From Armillaria gallica (lineage: Eukaryota > Basidiomycota > Agaricomycetes > Agaricales > Physalacriaceae), in NCBI GenBank assembly GCA_037576215.1, contig JBANDB010000001.1, forward strand, positions 2,356,001-2,420,000: 64,000 nt of DNA, read 5' to 3'. Both the position numbers and the translations under genes were made by a program. Below the pieces are notes generated by a model, which made no database searches, was not told the origin of the DNA, and worked only from the letters and a program-made list of their open reading frames with translations. Positions 55,629 through 64,000 of the stretch are shown here, piece by piece. Numbering within the stretch: position 1 is the stretch's first letter; each line of letters opens with the position of its first letter.

Positions 55629-57107
55629 TTAGGAAGTCGCCGCGTTGCTTGCAGTGTAATCCTAAATGATAATTGCAGGGTCAGCAAGACCACCTTGGAA
55701 ACCAGTGGAGTGCGAAAACGAACCTCCATTTCGGCGTCTAGGTCAGCGGCCGTCTTCGCGGGCCGCGGTTCCTTGCGGGGCTTGCCTCCTCTTCCCCGTC
55801 GTCCTCTTGGGGCACCACCAGTCCTTCCCAACGATAAGCACACCGGCACCACATACTAAGCTTGCACAACTGACCTAGCGGCGGCGGCAGCCACGACAGG
55901 AGAAGGAGCGACACGGGAAGCCAGTGTCTGCTGAGGTCGCGAGGGATCCACGACAATCTCAATCTTCATCGGTTTCTCTGTCAAGTCGGAAAAAATCGGC
56001 GAGGAAAGGAGCGAGGGAGGAAGGAATTCGTTAGTCGGTTGTCAACGACGCGACGTAGAAGCAAGTAAAACGAAAAGCCAAGGGACGCCCAGCGATAAGC
56101 CAAGAGTCCCTCCCATGCATACCGGACAAACCGTAGCCCTGTCTCTGTCTGTCACAGTGCCTTTTGGGAGTCGCCCGGCGCGGGGAGGCGGGCGGACGCC
56201 AAGCTCGAACGAATGAACGAACGCTACAAGCGGTTAATCGGGCAACCCTTGCTCTCCGATATACCATGCTCCATGCTCCCGCTCTCAAGGTCTCGTCAAC
56301 CACACCAGAGCCTAACACACCGACAGTCTCCACCAGAGCACTAACCAGACCGATAAGACCTTCCCAATTACCAGTCTTGTCGCACTATGGCCCTGGCACT
56401 GCCACACGCAAGGTTGATCAGACCTGCGATTGTGGCGCCCCAGAGCGTTCAGTTACGAGGCAGGGCGATACCACGGTTGCTGTTAACAGACCGAGAGGCG
56501 TGCCGTGCGCAGAACAGAGACAGGAAGCCACGATCCTCCTGGAAAACGCAGTAATGAAGGGCGCAAGGGCCCATGCATGCAAATGAAGCGAGGTTATAAG
56601 AGGAGGCTGATACTAACTGCCATCGATGAGTCGGTTGTTGTACTGGTTGTATGCAGACGTGCCGTCGCCCTTCCTCTGGAAGTGAACAGAGGCAACGCCC
56701 TTGGAGCGACCGTTGCTGTCGTAGTGAAGGGTTACCTCACGGAGAGGGCCGACGGTTGAATGGAAGAGCTCCTACGCCAAGTCAGCCTTTCGTGTACTCA
56801 AAAACGCTGAAAAAGTCGACAAACCTTGACTTGAGCCTCATTTACGTCAGGAGGGAGATTGGAAACGATGATTTTATCTGCCGGCTGCTGGGAAGACGGA
56901 GCAGCAGCAGGAGCAGACCTCAACTTGGCCTTGACAGCTGGACTTGGGCCAGTGTTTCCCACGACTTGGGTTTTGGACGAGCCACGGCGACCAGTACGAC
57001 GGATACCTCGAGGACGGGAGGTAATGATCTACAAAAAGTTGGTGTTATACGACAAGTGGAGGGCTGCGAGGGCAAAATGAGCCCACATCATCAAGAGCCT
57101 TGTCCAT
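55629..57107 (-). CDS. YRA1: mRNA export factor YRA1/ALYREF
   Basis: Start MDKALDD at 57107. Next come a basic N-terminal region (IITSRPRGIRRTGRRGSSKT), then the RRM: KIIVSNLPPDVNEAQVKELF, HSTVGPLREVTLHYDSNGRS, KGVASVHFQRKGDGTSAYNQ, YNNRLIDG, KKPMKIEIVVDPSRPQQ. After TLASRVAP and an Ala-rich stretch come an RGG/basic tail (TGGAPRGRRGRGGKPRKEPR), KTAADLDAEME and the C-terminal box DYTASNAATS, with a stop at 55629-55631. This is the full REF family layout: the protein binds mRNA and the export receptor and works with the TREX complex in the nucleus. One intron, 55978-56617, is 640 nt while the others are about 55 nt. It is divergent from RPC31, with 198 bp between start codons. Confidence 0.92.
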
Positions 57108-57305
57108 TGCAGATTCTGGACTGGAATATAGAGAGATAGGTGGAAATCTAGTGACGGCTGGTGGTGGTGCGTGGTGAAAGGGGAGTGTCGAACAAGGGCG
57201 GTGCTGAGAATACTTACCAGCGGAGTTTGTGTCGGAGTGTCGGAGATGGAAAAACGGCAGAACCGCACCGACGCCAATTTTGCTTTGTTCATCACAGGCT
57301 CATCA

Positions 57306-58177
57306 TGTCTCGAGGTCGAGGATTCGGTCGAGGGCGAGGGTCCTTTGGGGGTAGTAACCTTCCCCCAATGGGTCTCACGCACGCTGACGTCCAAGCTATA
57401 TCTCGTGAAGCAACCGCTATGTACCCCGTACGAGTTTGCCCTCCTCGCATGTATACCTTGACTGTAAACTGAAATACAGCCCATGCGCCCCCCAGTAATG
57501 TCTGAATTCACCGAAGATGAGAAGAAAATATGTCAATACCAGACCGGATATGCAACACGACTGAAACAATCGGCGTACTACATCGTAGAGACTGCAAAAT
57601 CCAAAGGTCGGAATAAATAACGGTCGGTATAGATGGCTGCTGAATGAGCCCACAGAGTTACCGAAGTATTCGGACAAGTACCGACTCTCGAGCACGACGC
57701 AGCCAAAACTGAAGCGCAAGGATCTCCACCAGGAATTCTTCCCCAAAGATATATTTGAAGACTATTTCAATCCCAGGCGGAAGAAAAGTACGTCCAGTTC
57801 TCTGCTATGATAACGCTTGTTTATCATTACTTCCATCAGTTCCCAAGACCAAGAAAGAGGGAAATTTTAAAGTCAACCTATCCGACTTGGAAGCATCTGT
57901 ATGTCGCGTCTTTCCTCATTCGCGACAACTTTCTTACTTATTCCAACAGGAAAAATCAGCAGACGAAGCGTCAGAGATTGCATCACAAGGCGACGGTTCT
58001 GATTATGATGTTGATGAGGAGTACGACAATGATTATGCAGAGAACTACTTTGATAATGGCGAAGGAGACGATATGGACGATTTGGGTGGAGGTGGAGGTG
58101 GAGAAGGTGGAGGTACGTTGTTTGATCGTCAAGGCTTTTTTTCTTGAGCTTATATTTCTACAGGAGACTACGATTAA
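57306..58177 (+). CDS. RPC31: RNA polymerase III subunit RPC31 (RPC7)
   Basis: Start MSRGRGFGRGRGSFGGSNLP at 57306. Exons give MGLTHADVQAISREATAMYP, then PMRPPVMSEFTEDEKKICQY and TGYATRLKQSAYYIVETAKS, then KYSDKYRLSSTTQPKLKRKD and FFPKDIFEDYFNPRRKK. These are followed by an acidic segment (DGSDYDVDEEYDNDYAENYF) and a Gly run before the terminal GDYD, with a stop at 58175-58177. The Gly/Arg-rich start, the central LKRKDL...FPxDIFEDYFNP-type block and the acidic C terminus are the RPC7/Rpc31 pattern. This subunit sits in the RPC82-RPC34-RPC31 initiation subcomplex of Pol III in the nucleus. Confidence 0.88.
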
Positions 58178-59182
58178 CTGCAGATGCGACTCGTTTCCTC
58201 TATACCCGACATTTTTTCAATCCATATACGTTGATCAAATCAGGTTACATTCCTCCCCGTCAATTGTTCGCCCAATCGGCCACGTCGGAGAGCAACGAGC
58301 GTGCCCATAGCAAGGACATTTTGCTGCTATTCTGGACTGAACTTGTATCCGGCTCGATATCACAAACTCGGGAAGCGTAAAGAGCAGGTATAGTAGCTGT
58401 CAGTCCCGAAAAGGTCTCGACCTCCACCGAACAACCAGCGACCACAAGCTCGAGAAAGAAGAGAGGAATGTAGCATTGCGACTTCCGATGCTGAAACTAT
58501 ACCTCTATAAGGACATACCACCCCATAACTCATAGATTTGTTCGTCTACCGAAGCACAAATTCCTCTCTTTAAACCTGTGCTCCTTCATGACCCATAGCA
58601 CCGAGTGAGAACGGAGGGGTATGGGTTATTACAGAGTTGACTGTACCTTGAGCTTTGTTGCTCGGATGCTAAAGTCCGTGCACTGCCCTCCCAGAGAAGT
58701 TCTGGAGGGTAGGAACTCAGAAAAGGCACCAGCAGATTTTGGCATCTTTTGTGCGGTTTCCCCGATACTAGGTCCGTCGCCAGCTCTGAAGCAGACACAG
58801 TTTTTCCGGGCCGTCAGCAAATCAAATCTGCGCTGTATGGAATATCCGGAGCTCGTCCTTATTGGCCAATTATTTATTCCATGCCGACTGCCTGTCAAAG
58901 GATAAATCGAGTCGTTTTACAGAGCACCTTCCAGGGAGTCGTTAAAGTCTTGTAACAGGAAATAATTTGTAGAATGATGATGCAATATCTCAATTATTTC
59001 GACTGGAAAGAAAAACGAAAACAAAAATAGAACACAGGCTCGAAAAATATGTGCACAAACAAATTACATCAAGATTCGGCGCGGTCAGTACCGGGTTCTT
59101 CTTAGACCGTTCCTCACCAACCTTGCTCTCCATCACCACTACCACCACCACCAAGCCGTCCTTGCTTGTGGTCTACGTCGCC
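58178..59182. other. Intergenic, nothing firm
   Basis: Overlapping short frames on both strands near 58590-58960 have no splice partners or motifs. (CAC/ACC)n-like text lies at about 59132-59155 in the leader of KGD2. Confidence 0.45.
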
Positions 59183-60859
59183 ATGCTTTCAAAACGCATC
59201 ATTTCTGTAGCGCAACGTCGCGGGTTGCTCGATGGAACGTCTGTTCAGTGCATGAAGGGACTGTTCGTAGTCTTACACGTATCATTTCTTGTCGTCGTCA
59301 TTCTGACAGTGAGCGTCTTTCAGAGGAGCTGCGACACGTCGTGCACGCTTCCATTCGTCACGATTGCTGCAAGGTACGCCTGCCTCACTCCTGACGTCAC
59401 GTACCCGCTGACGAGCAGCAGCGGAGACTATCAAGGTGCCCCAGATGGCAGAATCCATCACCGAGGGAACACTCAAGTCGTGGACGAAACAAGTTGGCGA
59501 TACTGTAGAGGCCGATGAGGAGGTAGCGACTATCGAAACTGACAAGGTCACCGGCTCTTTTTCTCTAGAGACGCATTTATTCAGTTTTCATAACAGATTG
59601 ACGTGTCTGTGAACGCTCCTCAATCTGGCAAGATTGTTGAACTCTTGGCTGCTGAGGAGGATACGGTGACTGTTGGCCAAGACTTGTTTGTCCTTGAACC
59701 CGGCGAGACAGGTGGTGGTGAGTGATATATTGCCCGATGGATCTTTGATGCGAGTTACGGATCTTCAGCCGCTGCACCTCCACCACCAAAGGAGGACACA
59801 CCTAAAGCCCCCACGGAACCTAAAGAGCAACAGGCGGCGAAGCCCGCTGCACCCCCCGCACCCGAGAAGAAACCATCAGAGCCCAAACATGAACCCAAGA
59901 AGGAGCTCAAAAAGGAACCGGAACCACCCAAGCCTGCGCCTACCGCAGGCAGCAGGAATGAGACGAGGGTGTGTCAAGTCTTCTCATTATCTCAATTTGA
60001 TTATGACGTTATATACAGGTCAAAATGAATCGCATGCGTCTGAGAATCGCTGAGCGACTAAAAGAGTCGCAAAATGCTGCGGCTTCGTTGACGACGTTCA
60101 ACGAAATTGATATGTCCTCGCTTATGTCCATGCGGGCCAAATACAAGGAGTCAATCTTGAAGGAGCATGACGTCAAGCTTGGGTTCATGAGCGCGTTTGC
60201 AAAGGCGTCCGCATTGGCACTGAAAGAGATTCCGGCAGCGAACGCGTCTATCGAGGGTGACGAGATTGTATACAGGGATTACGTTGATCTCAGTGTCGCC
60301 GTCGCTACACCAAAGGGTCTTGTCACACCCGTGGTCAGGAACTTGGAGACAAAGAACTTCTTGCAGATCGAGAAGGAGATTGCTGCTTTGGGCAAGAAGG
60401 CGAGAGATGGAAAGTTGACCCTTGAGGATATGGCTGGTGGAACCTTCACGATGTACGTGTGTGCCTATAATAATGGGCTGTTCTGATGACGTGGTATCTA
60501 GATCTAACGGAGGTGTTTTCGGATCTCTCTTCGGAACTCCCATCATTAACCTTCCCCAGTCTGCCGTGCTTGGTACGTTGCTGTGATTGACATAGCTGAG
60601 CTATCTTCTCACGTGTCCACACCAGGTATGCACACTGTGAAAGAGAAACCTGTGGTTGTCAATGGCCAGATCGTTATTCGCCCCATTATGATCGTTGCGC
60701 TGACATATGATCATCGGTTGTTGGATGGTCGTGAGGCTACAACTTTCCTCGGTGAGTCTCAGTCCTATGGGACTATCTCTCTGTCTTACTGATGTCCCTT
60801 CCGCAGTTAAAGTCCGCGACTACATTGAAGACCCCAGGAAAATGCTCCTCGCTCCGTGA
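59183..60859 (+). CDS. KGD2: Dihydrolipoyllysine succinyltransferase, E2 of 2-oxoglutarate dehydrogenase
   Basis: Start [18 protein letters not shown] at 59183, a basic mitochondrial presequence. After an intron the lipoyl domain reads [37 protein letters not shown] and then [20 protein letters not shown]; the lipoylated Lys is in ETDKIDV. A Pro/Ala/Lys-rich linker replaces the E3-binding domain, as usual for this enzyme. The catalytic domain begins [20 protein letters not shown] and includes [59 protein letters not shown] and [20 protein letters not shown], with the active site [11 protein letters not shown] and end [11 protein letters not shown]. It transfers the succinyl group to CoA in the mitochondrial matrix (TCA cycle). 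Stop at 60857-60859. Confidence 0.95.
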
Positions 60860-61039
60860 ACGACGCCGCTGATGTACTTTCAGGACTGAGGAAAGTGTGG
60901 TCTGATGTTCTAATACATTGTATCTCTTTCCATCGAAAGCAGTACTTGGTCCGGAATTGAATACCCTTTGGAATTTTGACTCGCAATTTCCTGTAGCCCC
61001 ATAATACAATATAATGTTTTGTACGCCTACTAATGAGAA

Positions 61040-63180
61040 TCAGAGGAAAACTAAAACCGCCTCTGAAGCCGCGACGGGAATTTCTCCCCCGACAATCTTC
61101 TCCTCTATCAACTCCCCTTCAGCAACACCATTCGCATATGTCTGTCCTGCCCACGTGGTGATATTCCCATCCTTCACATCGGCTCCTGGGGCCTGCAGCC
61201 TCCGGACGGTGAACGAGTCCTTATATTCCGAGAGATACTCCGAAATGTCGAACGTGGTACTCGGCCGTGTCCCCTCCGTCGTCTCGTTGTAGCTCTGCAG
61301 GTTTAGTAAAGCCAACTTCACCGGGAAATCCGCACTCAGTAAATCGTCCCAAAATCCGTAGACCACCAGCTGTCCTTTGGATTCATCCCCCATCTCGGTA
61401 GTGATGCTTGACCCGTTGGCCTGTCGGCCCGGATAGATATTCCCTATTCGAAGGCTTTGAGAAGTACCGATCGCTTCAGCGACGAAGAGGTAGGCGGAGT
61501 AGGACGGGAAGACTTTGACTGGCCCGTTCAGGTTCTCGATGGGATACCTATGGTAGATTTTGTTTAGATTGGGAATAATGGTGCTGGGGTAACGACATAC
61601 CACAAGTTATAGAGACTCAGTCCTCCGTGGTTAAGCTGAGTTGAGCTCTGCAAAGCCAAGGGACCACCCTGATGGACAAACAGTCTAATAGACACGTGAG
61701 CACGATTACTCGCCAAAAATGAAGTGGACACGCACCTAGATACGTTGATAGAAGCGGCATAAAGAGTAGTATCGAGAAGCCACAAAGCTTGACCGAATGT
61801 GTTGCTGACTCCATCTCTCCCAGAGCATGATACTGAATTATATTCCCCTGATTGAAAGGAAGGATGAGCGCTCTACAATCCCAAAATAGACGGCGATATG
61901 CACCAATGACAAACGAATCTGAACCCAGCTGCTTGCGAACGCTTTGAATGCGAGGCTGCCACAAGTCGAGATACCTAAGGAGCGTGTCGTCAGCACCAAC
62001 ATCAACGTGGTGTGAGAGAGAAAAGTATGGCTTACTGGGCCAGGCGAGTATGATTAACCTGGACGCATGTCATGTCAAGGACAGGTAAAAAAAAAATTAT
62101 AGGACTCACCAGGTTAACCAAAGTAGCCTGCTGCAGACGGACTGGATCGCATACCTAAAGATGGTTAGTACATGGATGCATCACTATGGGAACAGAGAAG
62201 CCCTCACACTATATTGATACGTGTGCTCACTACACGTCTTCACCGTGCTATCATTATTTGCACCCACCGCCAACGCACTCACGCAATCCAACTGTGCATT
62301 TGCTGCTGCCGTTCCATAAGGCCAAAGTGGATCCTCAGCAGTGGCGGCAATCTGGAAGAATGGCGCCGAGATGTTCAGCGCGTCTGATATGTTCTTGGTC
62401 CAAGGCTACAAGCTGCATAAGCGGCACGGCAGGTAAAGCAGTAAACATATCTACCATCCACAGATTGGTATAGCTTTGCGGTGTGAAGTGAAGATAATGA
62501 TCGGGTTCATTTCCGACTGTTCAAGGACACGTCAAGCCACTCATCGATGTGACGGGAAGAGAAGCGGCGTACTTTCCATTCCAATCAACTGCCCGGCCTT
62601 CATATTCTCTACGGCAGCCGTTGCCATGTCTAAAGCACCCTCAAAATTAACGTTTTCGAGATCCTGCTCATCGATCAATGAACTCTGGAGAATTGGATGT
62701 AAGGAAACCCACCAAGGTGAAGATTATTTTCGTTCCCTCAGGTAGCAGATTCATAGTCTTCCAAAACTCTGGCCCAACTGTCGTGTTATGCAGAGTTCCA
62801 CTGTAAACGATCAGAGCCGGGCAAAAACGAAGCAAACCACAAATGCCGCACTCAGCAGTGATGAAGTTGAACAAAGCCGCATCCAAAGTCGAGTTCCAGT
62901 ACGTCGAGTCAGCAGTAATGCCACCAACTCGTATTTCTGCAGGCACACCGGTTCTGCTCTTAAGGTTCCCCAGCAGGTTTTGGGTCAGTATGTTAGGATT
63001 GGACACATTCCCGACGTATGAGGTCCAGAAGGCGGTCTCGATGCTGAAACTGGCTAATGCCGGGTTGAGATATTTGGATGCATCTGGAGGGAGTGTAGAA
63101 GGGCCAGACAAGCGGATGTTGGAAAGGTTTTCTGCAAAGACACAGGCGGGGAAGGCCAGAAGGAGGAGAAAGGGACGCAT
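61040..63180 (-). CDS. Glycoside hydrolase family 79-like beta-glucuronidase
   Basis: Start MRPFLLLLAFPACVFAENLS at 63180 with a clear signal peptide. The N-terminal region has the GH79 marks ALASFSIETAFWTSYVGNVS, NPNILTQNLLGNLKSRTGVP and AEIRVGGITADSTYWNSTLD. Middle exons are short and spread over 61600-62760 (for example NLLPEGTKIIFTLVGF). The C-terminal beta domain has NLYNLWY, RYPIENLNGPVKVFPSYSAY, LFVAEAIGTSQSLRIGNIYP and LLSADFPVKLALLNLQSYNE, with a stop at 61040. The enzyme is secreted and probably removes (4-O-methyl-)glucuronic acid from glycans such as arabinogalactan or wood polysaccharides. The acid/base and nucleophile Glu residues fall in exons I did not fully resolve. Convergent with KGD2. 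Confidence 0.85.
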
Positions 63181-63786
63181 TGCGATGCTTTGATCAGTCT
63201 TCTGCCAGCTCAAACTTTATACATACGTCCGGTCCGCATGAATCCAGCCAAATGATGCTGCTATCGGTCCGATGGAAGATTTACGACCTCGACGGTTTTC
63301 CAATCCGTGGCGCCACATTTTGAGGCATGCGAAGAATCGCTTTCGTTTTACGCCTTCACAGGCTTGCGCGGTCATCTGGAAGCACAACACCGGTCGTGAA
63401 TAACAATATGAGATTCTCCTTCAGCAAACATTTTCAGACGGGAAATCATCGCAAGAATACGAAGGTCGTATCCCGTGAACAATATTGGGCACGGGATCCA
63501 AAACAAGCCGTCGCGAACTGTCAGACGCCTCACTCAAAGCAACGTACAAAGAGTAGTCGTAAGCAGAGTCTCGTATGCAAGAGTAGGTAGACGCGTCGTG
63601 CAATAGTTGATCTATTACCACGTACCGCACTTCGTTGAGCGTTGCAGGGTATTCAGGAAAGTTATGAAAGCGACAAAGGTCCGGCAGGGTGCAAGAGATT
63701 AATTCCAATGAAATAAACAACATCTAGGAGAATGAGACTGTCCTGGGGTCAATTTCGACGATTCGAGCATAAGTAGACATACCACT

Positions 63787-63963
63787 CTAGAACTGCGCCA
63801 TCCGCTGGGCCATTTTATCTTTCACAGTCTGGTATGCATTCATTATCGTCTGCTCATTGATGATGATATCTGTCGTGTCGGGGCGTGGCCGGCTCACTCT
63901 GGACGCAATAGCAGCAGCATCCGTGTCCATGATGATACTACAGAGTGGGAAATGGGGATTACG
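63787..63963 (-). CDS. Last exon of a gene running off the right edge
   Basis: A frame ending at 63787 reads IIMDTDAAAIASRVSRPRPD, TTDIIINEQTIMNAYQTVKD, KMAQRMAQF. A CAG/TAG acceptor is possible near 63945, or the start could be the MDTDAAA methionine. There is too little to name it. Between 63181 and 63786 no gene is supported. Confidence 0.35.
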   Translation of the reverse strand, partial: RNPHFPLCSIIMDTDAAAIASRVSRPRPDTTDIIINEQTIMNAYQTVKDKMAQRMAQF

Positions 63964-64000
63964 CCAAAGACAACAGCATCTCAGACGCACCCATCGTCGA

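Noticed and set aside
56164..56586. 140-codon + strand frame inside the long YRA1 intron
   Set aside because: Antisense, no domain, and composition typical of unconstrained GC-rich sequence; I also saw no convincing snoRNA C/D boxes in the intron.

Overview
The window looks like nuclear DNA of a mushroom-forming basidiomycete (Agaricomycetes). Genes are split by many introns of about 50-60 nt with GT(A/G)-NAG ends. The protein set is typical of that group: GH79 beta-glucuronidase-like enzyme, thaumatin-like 'glycopeptide', DUF5648 secreted protein, F-box proteins with the NVPGLP signature, fungal arrestin-like protein. Everything here was read by eye, so splice sites are inferred from frame continuity and GT/GC-AG signals.

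Layout. 0-12.4 kb is a conserved gene block: the 3' end of an unknown gene, a three-RRM RNA-binding protein divergent from a RAD51C-like recombinase paralogue, an alpha/beta hydrolase, an SH3-PX-BAR sorting nexin (SNX9 type), an acidic protein and a small two-exon gene. 12.4-20.4 kb holds a fungal arrestin-like protein, a probable mitochondrial protein, an aldo/keto reductase and a small conserved gene. 20.4-43.9 kb is an accessory, repeat-rich region. It contains tRNA-His-like genes, a 1.87-kb TIR transposon with a hAT-type MITE nested in its coding relic, an F-box gene, a degenerate minisatellite, a 642-bp long-TIR element, modular degenerate repeats, a second hAT-type MITE, and two inverted paralogous genes for tiny secreted peptides with an almost invariant C-terminal disulfide-loop motif. 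44-55.4 kb carries secreted proteins, an F-box gene, an unrecognised two-part gene and a decaying three-copy tandem family. 55.6-63.2 kb returns to housekeeping genes: mRNA export factor YRA1/ALYREF with one 640-nt intron, RNA polymerase III subunit RPC31, KGD2 (E2 of 2-oxoglutarate dehydrogenase) and a GH79 enzyme.

Most genes act independently. The strongest candidates for something new are the paired secreted peptides at 30230-30513 and 39120-39425, and the RAD51C-like protein with both Walker motifs degenerate.
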